Assembly: GCA_039990395.1 (NCBI GenBank)
Contig: JBDXFZ010000041.1
Coordinates: 186,001-250,000 of the forward strand
Length of the DNA: 64,000 nt
Origin: CALINF01 sp039990395
GTDB lineage: Bacteria > Pseudomonadota > Gammaproteobacteria > Pseudomonadales > Halieaceae
Reading direction: 5' to 3'
This document shows, piece after piece, positions 8,792-18,061 of the stretch. The position numbers were made by a program, and so were the translations under genes. Below the pieces are notes generated by a model. That model did no database searches, was not told the DNA's origin, and saw only the letters and a program-made list of their open reading frames with translations. Every line of letters starts with the position of its first letter. The stretch's first letter is position 1.

Positions 8792-8835
8792 AAAAACCAT
8801 CAATTGCGATATACTAATGAAACTGATGGCTATTT

Positions 8836-9699
8836 ATGTTGTCTTACCTAGACACCCCTATCCTTCTGATTATGTTGAAGTTATTTAATATCACAGCTCG
8901 TGTGGGCCGACTCTGCATCTTGCTATGCGCAGGAGTATTGGCTGCATCCATCGCGTCTGCCTCCTCGCTCGAGGCCAGGCAATGTGCGGACTCACTTGGC
9001 CAAACATCAACAAACGAGGAGTCGGTGCTTGGCCTTGAGCTCAAGGTGCTGTCATGGAATATACAGAAAGCCAGTAACGAGGGTTGGGATATTGATTTGA
9101 GCGAACTGGGGGAACATGTCCAGCTCGCGTTCATTCAGGAAGCCTCGCTGCAAGCACCCATCGCCCAAACCTTGCCAATGCCGCTGTATCAGGCCTTTGC
9201 CGCAGGCTATACAACGGACAGCTCAGACACTGGTGTAATGACTCTTAGCACTGGATACCCCAGCCTTGCGTGTAATCTCACCGCATGGGAACCCTGGCTC
9301 GGCACCCCCAAGGCGACCAACATTACCGAGTACCCATTGGCCGGGCGCGAAGATCGCCTGCTAACGATCAATATGCACGCGGTAAACTTCACCGTGGGAT
9401 TAGACAACTTCAGAAAACAGATTCACGCCATCAGTGCCCTGCTGGAACGCCACCAAGGGCCTATTATCGTGGCTGGTGACCTCAACACCTGGAGTCAGGC
9501 CAGACAAACGCTGGTAGATGACTTCATGCAGAAACACCAGCTGGAACCCGTGAGTTTCGAGCCCGACCTGCGCACCACTGCATTTGGCAAGGCGCTGGAT
9601 CATATGTATGTTCGCGGAATCACCGCCTACTCCGCCCGGGTCGTTCCCGTGTCGTCATCCGACCATAATCCGCTGCTGGTGAGGTTACAGATACTGTGA
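8836..9699 (+). CDS. Exported endonuclease/exonuclease/phosphatase-fold hydrolase
   Basis: This 287-aa protein has a hydrophobic N-terminus (about residues 24-43) that looks like a signal peptide ending near ASA. The EEP fold follows, with VLSWNIQKAS, FIQEAS (metal-binding Glu), VAGDLNTWS and SSDHNPLL (catalytic Asp-His). Family members hydrolyse phosphodiesters or phosphomonoesters of nucleic acids, inositol phosphates or sphingomyelin; the substrate here is unknown. A second ATG at 8872 would shorten the N-terminus by 12 residues and may be the real start. The stop overlaps the GTG of the next gene, so the two are translationally coupled. Confidence 0.85.
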   Translation: MLSYLDTPILLIMLKLFNITARVGRLCILLCAGVLAASIASASSLEARQCADSLGQTSTNEESVLGLELKVLSWNIQKASNEGWDIDLSELGEHVQLAFIQEASLQAPIAQTLPMPLYQAFAAGYTTDSSDTGVMTLSTGYPSLACNLTAWEPWLGTPKATNITEYPLAGREDRLLTINMHAVNFTVGLDNFRKQIHAISALLERHQGPIIVAGDLNTWSQARQTLVDDFMQKHQLEPVSFEPDLRTTAFGKALDHMYVRGITAYSARVVPVSSSDHNPLLVRLQIL

Positions 9700-10118
9700 C
9701 AAAAAGATCACTGGCAGGCCTGTGTGCGCTGGTATCCGCAGTTTGGGTCTGGCTGTTCCTACCTACATCGATGGTCCACGCTGCTCCCTCTCAAGCGCCC
9801 ACCGAAATTGAACACCTATTGGTATTTGTTGCCAGCAGCGGCTGTACTTTTCATCGCAACGGTAGCGATCACGAGTCGGCGGACGCTGCCGATCATCTGC
9901 GATTGAAATACAGTCGGGGCAAACGCTACGCAGATTCAGCCGAACATTTTATCGACCGGCTCGCCTCAAAGAGCTCATGGACAGGTAAACCGTATACAGT
10001 TACCTGCGCCAATCAAACCGAGCCATCAGGTGAGTGGTTAAGCCGGGAGCTAGAACGCTACCGCGCTGCCTCTATATCTTCGCCGTCCGGCGAGACGGAA
10101 GCTGCAGCAGGCACATAA
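9696..10118 (+). CDS. YfeK-like exported protein (DUF5329)
   Basis: This 140-aa protein has a signal peptide ending near VHAAPS. The conserved core reads IEHLLVFVASSGCTFHRNG, then SADAADHLRLKY, FIDRLASKSSWTGKPY and GEWLSRELERYR, which I recognise as the YfeK/DUF5329 pattern. Function is unknown; two cysteines (in SGCTF and VTCAN) may form a disulfide in the periplasm. It starts with a GTG that overlaps the stop of the EEP gene (GTGA). Its last 61 bp overlap the convergent MATE gene. Confidence 0.8.
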   Translation: MTKRSLAGLCALVSAVWVWLFLPTSMVHAAPSQAPTEIEHLLVFVASSGCTFHRNGSDHESADAADHLRLKYSRGKRYADSAEHFIDRLASKSSWTGKPYTVTCANQTEPSGEWLSRELERYRAASISSPSGETEAAAGT

Positions 10119-11449
10119 TCACGTTCTAAGCGATTCACCAGAGCAAACGCTGCCGCCATAGCGACCAACCCGAACAGCGCAGCACCCACCACCTCACCCG
10201 CTAAAACGCCTTTAGCGCCGTACCAGGACGAACCCAGATAAACAGCTGGCACTATGCCCAGTAAAACCTTGCTGAAGTTGGCTACGGTAGCCCAGCGAGG
10301 GTGACCTAAGTTGTTGAAGCTGGCATTGGCAACAAACAGGCAACCGCTGAAAAAGAACGAGCCAACAAGAAATTGCACATAAAAACGGATCAGCTCTTCG
10401 GCCTGAGTAGAGGCGGAGAACACACCCACAATCAGATCGCAGGCGACTAACAATATTAGCCAGACCACCAGCACATATACCGCTGTAAAGATCACCGAAT
10501 CACGCAAGGTTGAGCGTACTCGCCCATATAATCCGGCACCCGCATTCTGGCCGATAATAGGCCCGACAGCCGCAGATAGCGCAAAAATTGCCGCTAGCGC
10601 AACCGGCGTGATACGCCCCATGATTGCCGCACCAGCCACAGCGCTGTCGCCATACTGAGACATTGTTCGCAGTACATAGCTATTGCCGATAGGCGTTGCA
10701 AGATTGGTCAGTACAGCAGGGCCAGCAATGGCTAACAGGGGAACCAGGTCTGCACGGAACTGCCTGTAACTTACCGGCTGAGGTAGTTTATGGACCCCGA
10801 CTAGCGCTCTCCACGCAGCGATCAATACTGCAATCCGGGCCACTACGGACGCCCAAGCAGCACCCTCCAGACCCCAGTCGAAGCCGAAGATAAAAATGGG
10901 GTCGAGTATGGCATTGACGATAGATCCAATCAGTGTTGCCCACATAGCCCGGCGCGCATCACCGATAGCGCGCACTGCCGCTGCAGCACTCATGCCAATC
11001 ACTAAAATGGGAATGCTAGGCAACAAAATACTACCGTAGCGTATGGCGAACTCCAGCGTTTGACCGCTGGCACCCAGTAACGCCAATAACTGTGGTAAGT
11101 AAAACCAGCCAACGGCACTGATGACCAAAGCAGTCAAGCCATTGAATACCAATGCGCTGGTACAAAACTGGCCGGCTTGATCCCTACGATGAGCACCTTC
11201 CGAGCGAGCAACCAACGCACCTAGTGCAATCTGCAACCCTATGCTGATCGACACCAGGAAAAAGATCAGCGTACCGGCAAAGCCAACAGCTGCCACCAGC
11301 GCCTGTTCGCCCAATAATGTCAGGAAGTACATGTCGATCAGATCGACGCCGAACATGGCCAGCAAACCAGTGGCACTGGCAGCTGTCATTGCAAGCACAT
11401 GGCGCATGGTTGAGCCGCGCGTAAATACGGCCTGACGGCTGGTGGTCAT
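10058..11449 (-). CDS. MATE-family multidrug/sodium or proton antiporter
   Basis: This 463-aa inner-membrane protein has about 12 hydrophobic segments in two similar halves, the MATE arrangement. The family exports cationic drugs and metabolites in exchange for Na+ or H+. The substrate cannot be predicted. The short polar C-terminal tail is encoded in the 61-bp overlap with the convergent YfeK-like gene. It is transcribed away from the desaturase gene. Confidence 0.9.
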   Translation of the reverse strand: MTTSRQAVFTRGSTMRHVLAMTAASATGLLAMFGVDLIDMYFLTLLGEQALVAAVGFAGTLIFFLVSISIGLQIALGALVARSEGAHRRDQAGQFCTSALVFNGLTALVISAVGWFYLPQLLALLGASGQTLEFAIRYGSILLPSIPILVIGMSAAAAVRAIGDARRAMWATLIGSIVNAILDPIFIFGFDWGLEGAAWASVVARIAVLIAAWRALVGVHKLPQPVSYRQFRADLVPLLAIAGPAVLTNLATPIGNSYVLRTMSQYGDSAVAGAAIMGRITPVALAAIFALSAAVGPIIGQNAGAGLYGRVRSTLRDSVIFTAVYVLVVWLILLVACDLIVGVFSASTQAEELIRFYVQFLVGSFFFSGCLFVANASFNNLGHPRWATVANFSKVLLGIVPAVYLGSSWYGAKGVLAGEVVGAALFGLVAMAAAFALVNRLERDYVPAAASVSPDGEDIEAAR

Positions 11450-11681
11450 CAGGGAGTTTGAATCAAGCGAATCATGTAGCGATTTCGCCTGTATGAGGCT
11501 GGCATGGCTATCCCGATGGGCATAAAACGAGTTGCATCATACTGTAAATCAGGCACCGGGTGTGTGCCTACCGCTACGGCGACGGCTTCCGACCGGTGCA
11601 GCGACGAAGTGGCAATGGCGGGACAAAAGTACCCAAAAGGGCTATGATTCGCTCCTCACTCAAGCGCAAAGAACTGCTCTT

Positions 11682-12881
11682 ATGGATACATCTTATGACG
11701 CTGCGAAAGCTGGCGCCAAGCCCCCTCTGGATATGACCAATATGATCATCTTTGCGGGCTTGCCAATTGCCACGCTGATCCTGGTTCCTGCCTGGGGCGT
11801 TTACCATGGTTACGACGGCTTCCAATGGGGCTGGGCAGTTGCCTTTTTGTATCTCAACGGCCTTTCAATCACTGGCGGCTATCACAGATTGTGGGCACAT
11901 AAATCCTACGAGGCAAAACCGGCGCTAAGGTGGTTCTTTGCATTCTGGGGCGCAGGTGCTTTGCAGAACAGTATATTGATCTGGGCATCTGATCATCGTC
12001 GACACCACCGCCACGTGGATGACTTCGATGAAGATCCTTATTCTGCGAGCCGCGGATTGTGGTTCAGTCACATGGGGTGGATGCTGCGCAAGTACCGCAC
12101 CAATACTACGGATTTCAGCAACGTGCGCGATCTTCAGCGCGACCCAATCGTCGTGTGGCAAGACAAGCACTACGTGATGCTAACAACCTTTATGAACGTG
12201 GCACTACCGCTGGCACTGGGCGTATGGCATGGAGATATCATCGGCACCATGCTGCTAGTGGGTCTGCTGCGACTCGTGGTCAACCACCACGTTACGTTCT
12301 TCATCAATTCCCTGGCACACTACTGGGGTTCGCGGCCCTACACAGAATCAAACAGCGCCAGAGACAATGGCATTTTGGCGTTTCTCACCTACGGCGAGGG
12401 CTATCACAACTACCACCATATCTTTCAAACAGACTACCGCAATGGCATACGCTGGTGGCACTGGGATCCCACCAAGTGGATGATTAATCTCTGCTCTCAC
12501 GTTGGCCTGGCCAGCAAACTGGTGCGAGTGCCAGACTTCAAAATACAGCGCGCTATCCTGGACACTGAATTCGAACGGGCGCGCAATGAACTGGGCGCTC
12601 ACGAGGGCAGCGATACGTTGCGCACCATTCTTGAGCGCGAGTATCAGCTGTTTACCGAATCTATCAATCAATGGAAATTGCTGCAGTCAAAGCGCGTGGA
12701 AGCTAAAGTAGCGCAGTTTGAAGGCGCACTGGAAGAACGGCGCCAGCAGTTACATACCCGCTGGGAGAGCGCAGCACTACCTAGCAAACTCAAAGAGCTT
12801 GAGTATTCGTTAAAGATGCAGCGCAAGCGATTAACTCTGCTCATGGAGCAGGTGCGGCATCAACAGATGCAACCGGTCTGA
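11682..12881 (+). CDS. Membrane acyl-CoA/acyl-lipid delta-9 desaturase (DesB/DesC-like)
   Basis: Using the ATG at 11682 the protein has 399 aa; an upstream ATG at 11532 would add 50 basic residues of no family character. It has the three histidine boxes of membrane desaturases: HRLWAH, HRRHHRH and HNYHH, which bind the di-iron centre, set among four hydrophobic segments. It introduces a cis double bond into acyl chains, adjusting membrane fluidity. After about residue 285 comes a charged helical extension of some 110 residues that looks coiled-coil. A similar extension is known in Pseudomonas DesB. Confidence 0.92.
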   Translation: MDTSYDAAKAGAKPPLDMTNMIIFAGLPIATLILVPAWGVYHGYDGFQWGWAVAFLYLNGLSITGGYHRLWAHKSYEAKPALRWFFAFWGAGALQNSILIWASDHRRHHRHVDDFDEDPYSASRGLWFSHMGWMLRKYRTNTTDFSNVRDLQRDPIVVWQDKHYVMLTTFMNVALPLALGVWHGDIIGTMLLVGLLRLVVNHHVTFFINSLAHYWGSRPYTESNSARDNGILAFLTYGEGYHNYHHIFQTDYRNGIRWWHWDPTKWMINLCSHVGLASKLVRVPDFKIQRAILDTEFERARNELGAHEGSDTLRTILEREYQLFTESINQWKLLQSKRVEAKVAQFEGALEERRQQLHTRWESAALPSKLKELEYSLKMQRKRLTLLMEQVRHQQMQPV

Positions 12882-12915
12882 GCGACAACCCCCCTATCTG
12901 AATAAGAGCGTACCT

Positions 12916-13401
12916 ATGAGCCAAACCGTTTATGACTTCAGCTGCCAGACTACTGGCGGCGCGGGCCGTGACCTTAGCGAATTCAAAGGTAAGGTATTAC
13001 TCGTCGTCAACACCGCATCCAAATGCGGCTTCACGCCTCAGTTTGAGGGCCTGGAACAGTTGTATGGTCAATATCGCGATCAAGGTCTGGAGATACTGGG
13101 GTTTCCCTGCAACCAGTTCGGTAAACAGGACCCGGGCAACAACGACGAGATTCAGGAGTTTTGCCAGCTGAATTACGGGGTGAGCTTTCCCATGTTCGGA
13201 AAGATCGAAGTCAATGGCGGCGGTGCAGACCCACTTTTCAAGCACCTCAAAAAGGCAGCGCCAGGCGCACTCGGCACGCAGGCCATCAAATGGAATTTCA
13301 CCAAATTCCTGATCAATAAGGACGGTGACGTCGTAAAGCGCTATGCACCCGCTACCAAGCCCGAGGATATCGCGGCCGATATAGAAGCTCTACTGGGCTA
13401 A
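12916..13401 (+). CDS. Glutathione peroxidase (BtuE type)
   Basis: This 161-aa thiol peroxidase reduces hydrogen and lipid peroxides. The active-site Cys is in NTASKCGFT (about residue 37), with the family Gln in GFPCNQFG and the Trp-Asn in IKWNFTKF. It uses cysteine, not selenocysteine. There is no signal peptide, so it is cytoplasmic. It lies 34 nt after the desaturase gene, which suggests co-expression with unsaturated lipid synthesis, though that is inference. Confidence 0.94.
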   Translation: MSQTVYDFSCQTTGGAGRDLSEFKGKVLLVVNTASKCGFTPQFEGLEQLYGQYRDQGLEILGFPCNQFGKQDPGNNDEIQEFCQLNYGVSFPMFGKIEVNGGGADPLFKHLKKAAPGALGTQAIKWNFTKFLINKDGDVVKRYAPATKPEDIAADIEALLG

Positions 13402-13432
13402 TTGGGGGGCGACTCCTCGCTCAGCGATAGGC

Positions 13433-15010
13433 TCAGTGCTCTCGCGTGGCACAAAACTCAATGTCCGGCCAGCGCTCTTCCATCAATGACAGATTGACCC
13501 GGGTAGGCGCCAGGTAGGTGAGGTAGCCACCGCCGTCTACCGACAGATGCTCTGCCGCTTTTTTGCGGAAGTCTTCCAGTTTGCGTTCGTCATCACAATA
13601 CACCCAGCGCGCGGTATACACATTGACGGGCTCATACATGGCTTCGACTTTATATTCATCTTTAAGCCGGTAAGCCACCACATCAAACTGTAGTTGCCCC
13701 ACTGCACCGACGATGAGATCTGAATTGGATAGCGGTGTGAATACCTGAGTAGAGCCTTCCTCTGACAACTGCTGCAGGCCTTTCTGTAATTGCTTGGCTT
13801 TCATCGGGTCTCGCAGCCTGATACGCCGAAACAGCTCCGGAGCAAAGTGAGGTATACCAGTAAACTGCAGATCCCCGCCCTGCGTGAACGTATCGCCAAT
13901 CTGAATCGTGCCATGATTGTGCAAGCCTATGATATCGCCCGACACGGCCTCCTCCACTAAGGAACGCTCCCCTGCCTTGAATGTCACTGCATCGGCAACT
14001 TTCACATCCTTGCCAATGCGCACATGACGCATCTTCATCCCTTTTTCGTACATGCCCGAGCAGACTCGCATAAAGGCTATACGATCGCGGTGACGCGGGT
14101 CCATGTTGGCCTGAATCTTGAAAACAAAACCGGAGAAGTCGGCCTCCCTGGCATCAACCTCGCGCTCAGTCGCTAAACGATTGAGAGGCGGCGGCGCCCA
14201 CTGAACAAAATCATCGAGCATTTCACGCACGCCGAAATTGCCTAGCGCAGTACCAAAGAATACCGGCGTTAGCTTGCCGGCCAGAAACGCATCCAGATCG
14301 AACTGATGGCTGGCACCTCTTACGAGCTCGATCTCTTCCAGAAAAGCGTCGTAATCTTCCCCAAGCAAATCGCGCACATCACTGCTGTCGAGTCCCTCAA
14401 TACGATGGTCCTCAGCCAACACACTGCCCTTGCCCGCGGTATAGAGATGCACCACATCGGTATAGAGGTTGTAGACACCTTTGAAATGGCCGCCCATGCC
14501 GATTGGCCAATTGATCGGCGCAGCCTCTATCGACAGGACTTCCTCAATTTCATCAAGCAAGTCGATGGGCTCGCGAATATCGCGGTCCATCTTGTTAACA
14601 AAGCTAACGATAGGCGTGTCGCGCAAACGACACACATTCATCAGCTTGATTGTGCGCGCCTCTACGCCTTTAGCCCCATCGATCACCATAAGCGCAGAAT
14701 CTACGGCTGTCAGCGTACGGTAAGTGTCCTCTGAAAAGTCCTCATGGCCCGGCGTATCGAGCAGGTTTACCGTGCGGTCGCGATAGGGAAACTGCATCAC
14801 GGATGAGGTAACCGATATACCCCGCTCCTGCTCCATGCTCATCCAATCTGACGTTGCATGAGGTCCCTTTTTGCCCTTTACCGTACCAGCCACCTGAATC
14901 GCACTACCCAATAGCAGGAGCTTCTCAGTGATCGTGGTCTTGCCGGCGTCGGGGTGCGAGATAATCGCGAAGGTACGCCGCGCGTCGATGGCGTTGCTCA
15001 GGTCTGACAT
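13433..15010 (-). CDS. prfC: Peptide chain release factor 3 (RF3 GTPase)
   Basis: This 525-aa translational GTPase recycles RF1 and RF2 from the ribosome after termination. The G1 loop is SHPDAGKTT, the switch region contains DWMSMEQERGISVTSS, G3 is DTPGHEDF and G4 is NKMDRD. Elongation-factor-like domains 2 and 3 follow. Length matches E. coli RF3 (529 aa). It is convergent with the glutathione peroxidase gene and separate from the lipB block by 87 nt. Confidence 0.97.
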   Translation of the reverse strand: MSDLSNAIDARRTFAIISHPDAGKTTITEKLLLLGSAIQVAGTVKGKKGPHATSDWMSMEQERGISVTSSVMQFPYRDRTVNLLDTPGHEDFSEDTYRTLTAVDSALMVIDGAKGVEARTIKLMNVCRLRDTPIVSFVNKMDRDIREPIDLLDEIEEVLSIEAAPINWPIGMGGHFKGVYNLYTDVVHLYTAGKGSVLAEDHRIEGLDSSDVRDLLGEDYDAFLEEIELVRGASHQFDLDAFLAGKLTPVFFGTALGNFGVREMLDDFVQWAPPPLNRLATEREVDAREADFSGFVFKIQANMDPRHRDRIAFMRVCSGMYEKGMKMRHVRIGKDVKVADAVTFKAGERSLVEEAVSGDIIGLHNHGTIQIGDTFTQGGDLQFTGIPHFAPELFRRIRLRDPMKAKQLQKGLQQLSEEGSTQVFTPLSNSDLIVGAVGQLQFDVVAYRLKDEYKVEAMYEPVNVYTARWVYCDDERKLEDFRKKAAEHLSVDGGGYLTYLAPTRVNLSLMEERWPDIEFCATREH

Positions 15011-15097
15011 GGTTTTGGCTTACCGCTAAAAAGCGCGGATTATACGCAGTTTCTTGCCGCCGCGCAGTGCATGAGCAGCGCAGCGAAAAAAGGTGGG

Positions 15098-15721
15098 TTA
15101 GCTAACACCCTCGAGCGTCTGCTGAGCAGTTGCAAGTAAGCTGGCGCCTACAGCGTCGATATCAAGTGGCGCGTCACCCAAACACTGCGCCATGGACGTG
15201 ACCCGCAGGCCCTCGTAGCCACACGGATTGATGCGTGAAAACGGCTCCAGATCCATATCCACGTTCAATGACAGGCCATGATAGCTACAGCCTTTGCGAA
15301 CACGTAATCCCAACGACGCAATTTTACTGCCATCGACGTAAACGCCGGGAGCGGCAGGCTCAGGGGCGGAATCGATTCCATACTGCGCCAATACCGCCAC
15401 CAGAGTCTGCTCAATAGTATCCACCAGCTTGCGGACGCCAAGATTGCGGCGCCTCAAATCTATCAGCCAGTACATAACCCATTGCCCGGGGCCGTGGTAG
15501 GTTACCTGCCCACCGCGATCCACCTGAATCACCGGGATATCGCCGGGCGCTAACACGTGCTCCGCTTTACCCGCCTGCCCCTGCGTGAACACCCTTGGAT
15601 GTTGCAACAGCCAGAGTTGATCCGGAGACTCAGCAGTGCGGGTGTCAGTGTACTGCCGCATCGCGGCCAGCGTGGAAGCGTAATCCACTGTGCCCAGATT
15701 ACGAGTAGTGATAGCAATCAA
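15098..15721 (-). CDS. lipB: Octanoyl-[acyl carrier protein]:protein octanoyltransferase
   Basis: This 207-aa enzyme moves octanoate from ACP to lipoyl domains, the first step of lipoate synthesis. Signature segments are FTQGQAGKAEHV, DRGGQVTYHGPGQ, KIASLGLRVRKG with the catalytic Lys, and RINPCGYEG with the catalytic Cys. The start is a TTG at 15721, supported by alignment to the start of E. coli LipB and by the lack of any other start nearby. It is the last gene of the wall/lipoate block, 8 nt after ybeD. Confidence 0.94.
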   Translation of the reverse strand: MIAITTRNLGTVDYASTLAAMRQYTDTRTAESPDQLWLLQHPRVFTQGQAGKAEHVLAPGDIPVIQVDRGGQVTYHGPGQWVMYWLIDLRRRNLGVRKLVDTIEQTLVAVLAQYGIDSAPEPAAPGVYVDGSKIASLGLRVRKGCSYHGLSLNVDMDLEPFSRINPCGYEGLRVTSMAQCLGDAPLDIDAVGASLLATAQQTLEGVS

Positions 15722-15729
15722 AACGGGGC

Positions 15730-16002
15730 CTAAATGACCATGTGCACCAACCCCGTAGCCATCAGGTCCTGATGCAGTTTAGTTAACTGCTCCGGACCTG
15801 TTGCGGTGATGGTAATCGTCATCGAGATAAACGTAGCCTTGCTGCTGGTCTTGGTGGCAATGGCATTGTGATCAAAACCGGCGGCATGGCGCTCAAACAC
15901 CGCCAGCACCGCGGGCGAGAATTCATCCACATTCTTACCCAGCACCTTGATCGGGTACTCACAGGGAAACTCAATCTTCGGGGGTTCTTGCTCTTCAGTC
16001 AT
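15730..16002 (-). CDS. ybeD: YbeD/DUF493 regulatory protein
   Basis: This is a 90-aa protein from the ATG at 16002, behind TAAGAAG; an earlier in-frame start at 16041 would overlap dacA and add 13 residues. The sequence IEFPCEYPIKVLGKN matches the YbeD family, a small ACT-like fold of unclear function often placed between dacA and lipB, as here. I infer a housekeeping or regulatory role only from this conserved position. Confidence 0.9.
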   Translation of the reverse strand: MTEEQEPPKIEFPCEYPIKVLGKNVDEFSPAVLAVFERHAAGFDHNAIATKTSSKATFISMTITITATGPEQLTKLHQDLMATGLVHMVI

Positions 16003-16018
16003 GTGCTTCTTACGTGTC

Positions 16019-17179
16019 TCAGGCACTAAATAGCTTGGCAAACCACATCAGCAAAACATCCCACAGGCGGGCGAAGAAACCACCCGGCTCCACGGCCTCA
16101 AGGGCGACGATAGGCGCGCTGTAAACCTCTTCACCATCCAACGTCATAGACACTTGCCCGACTTCATCGCCGATGGCGACAGGCGCAACCAATTCTTCCT
16201 GCAGGGTAATCGCGGTCTTGAGATGCTTTTGCTTGCCTCTTGGCAGAGTAACCAGCGCTTTGTCAGCGATGCCCACGGATAGATAGTCCTGCTGCCCCTT
16301 CCAGATACGCGGTTCATCCAGTGTCTCGCCACCTTCAAACAGCGTAATCGTTTCGAAGAAGCGGAAGCCATAGTTCAGCAGACCACGGGTTTCGTTTTTG
16401 CGTGCATTGGGACTCTTGGTACCCAGCACAACCGAGATGAGTCGCATGCCACGGCGCTTTGCCGAGGCAACCAAACCGTAACCCGCCTCTCGGGTATAGC
16501 CGGTTTTGAGACCGTCCACAGAGGCGTCTTCGCCCAACAGCGTATTGCGGTTGTACTGGCGGATATCGTTGTAGGTGTATTCGCGCTGCTTGTAGACCGC
16601 GTAATGCTCAGGGAAACGGTTGATAAGTGCCGCTGACAGGATGGCCAGATCGCGCGCTGTGACCACATGCTGAGGATCGGGCAGGCCGTGCGAATTCACA
16701 AAATAGGAATCACGCATACCCAGTGCCTCCGCATGACCATTCATCATGTCTGCGAAAGCACTCTCGCTTCCCGCCAGATGTTCAGCTAATGCAACCGTGG
16801 CATCATTACCTGATGAGATAACCACGCCTTGCTCCAGCTGACCGACTGTGACGTCCTTGCCAGGCTCGATCCACATGAGCGATGAGCCATTAAAGACCGG
16901 GTTCTGCGACCAGGCATTCTCACTCACAACCACAAGATCATCACGGCCGACACGCCCGGCAGCGAGCTCACTTGCCAGAACATAGCTGGTCATCAGCTTG
17001 GTGAGGCTGGCCGGGGGCAGCGGCATATCCGCGTTACCTTCTGCCAGCACTGCGCCACTATCAGCATCGATCAGCAGGTAGGCTTTTGCACCCACCTGTG
17101 GTGGTGCAGGAACAATATCTGCCGCGGAGACAGGAAAATAAACAGAGGCCAGCAGCGCGGCCAGAATAAAACGCTTCAT
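16019..17179 (-). CDS. dacA: D-alanyl-D-alanine carboxypeptidase (PBP5/6 type)
   Basis: This 386-aa penicillin-binding protein trims the terminal D-Ala from wall pentapeptides. It has a signal peptide ending near VSAAD, active-site SLTK (about residue 58), SGN and KTG motifs, a C-terminal beta domain, and a final amphipathic helix (GFFARLWDVLLMWFAKLF) that anchors it to the inner membrane. It lies between rlpA and ybeD. The symbol dacA is used in the broad sense; dacC is the alternative name. Confidence 0.94.
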   Translation of the reverse strand: MKRFILAALLASVYFPVSAADIVPAPPQVGAKAYLLIDADSGAVLAEGNADMPLPPASLTKLMTSYVLASELAAGRVGRDDLVVVSENAWSQNPVFNGSSLMWIEPGKDVTVGQLEQGVVISSGNDATVALAEHLAGSESAFADMMNGHAEALGMRDSYFVNSHGLPDPQHVVTARDLAILSAALINRFPEHYAVYKQREYTYNDIRQYNRNTLLGEDASVDGLKTGYTREAGYGLVASAKRRGMRLISVVLGTKSPNARKNETRGLLNYGFRFFETITLFEGGETLDEPRIWKGQQDYLSVGIADKALVTLPRGKQKHLKTAITLQEELVAPVAIGDEVGQVSMTLDGEEVYSAPIVALEAVEPGGFFARLWDVLLMWFAKLFSA

Positions 17180-17269
17180 AAATCAGAAAACCGGTCGTCA
17201 ATCCAAGGGGATGCGCGCGATGTTACCGTAAGCGCAATGTCAGCGATACAATTCGACATAATTCGATGG

Positions 17270-18061
17270 CTAGGGCAATGGCTGGGCATTGGCATAACCC
17301 GCATCTCTCAAGCTCGCCATCACTGTATCCAACTGGGCTTGATCCTCGAGTGGCCCAACCCGCACGCGATAGAGCATCTTTCCACCCGACTCGACCGGGC
17401 TGATAAACACCGGAACGGGCAGCGAGGGCGTAAGTTCATCGCGCAGCGCCTGCGCTCTGGCCTCACTGCCGTATGCTCCCAGCTGCAAGAAGCGATACTC
17501 GCCATATGTGGTACCGCGCCTGTCATCTACTCCCGCTATATTGAGCACTTCGACCTCGACTGGCGCCGTACCCTTCTCCATGTAACCGAGTTTCACCGCC
17601 GCACCATAAGACAGGTCAATCAGGCGATCATCATGAAAGGGGCCACGGTCATTCACCCGAACAATGACACTGCGGCCATTATCCAGATTGGTCACGCGCG
17701 CGTAGCTGGGAATGGGGAGAGTCTTATGTGCGGCCGTGGCGGCGTAGAGATCGTACAACTCGCCATTGGATGTCTTACGGCCATGAAACTTAGTCCCGTA
17801 CCAGGATGCGATGCCGCGCTCCTTGTAATTGCGCGCGTTGTCGAGGATGTCGTAAGTTTTCCCATTCACCTCATAGGGTGTCTTGTTACCTACCGACAGA
17901 ATGGGATCGGCGCGGGGTACCGCGTCCGCTACATCTTCCGGTTCAATGTGACGCAGTGGCGCGCCATCACTAATCTCGGGATCCAGCGACGTGGATACCG
18001 GAACCTCGCTGCAAGCGACAGCGAACGCCACTAGCGCGCAAGATAGAACTAGTCGTATCAC
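17270..18061 (-). CDS. rlpA: RlpA-family septal lytic transglycosylase lipoprotein with SPOR domain
   Basis: This 263-aa protein has a lipoprotein signal with Cys at residue 17 (VACSE). A double-psi beta-barrel domain follows, with IASWYGTKFHGRKTSNGE and VRVNDRGPFHDDRLIDLS; the Asp in NDRGPF is the catalytic residue in RlpA. The last 75 residues are a SPOR domain that binds denuded glycan at the division site. The start is a GTG that overlaps the mltB stop (GTGA), so translation is coupled. Confidence 0.93.
   Translation of the reverse strand: MIRLVLSCALVAFAVACSEVPVSTSLDPEISDGAPLRHIEPEDVADAVPRADPILSVGNKTPYEVNGKTYDILDNARNYKERGIASWYGTKFHGRKTSNGELYDLYAATAAHKTLPIPSYARVTNLDNGRSVIVRVNDRGPFHDDRLIDLSYGAAVKLGYMEKGTAPVEVEVLNIAGVDDRRGTTYGEYRFLQLGAYGSEARAQALRDELTPSLPVPVFISPVESGGKMLYRVRVGPLEDQAQLDTVMASLRDAGYANAQPLP

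Noticed and set aside
17237..18034. A 265-codon open frame on the plus strand opposite rlpA
   Set aside because: It mirrors the full length of a gene with strong RlpA and SPOR motifs; composition is that of a reverse-strand shadow.
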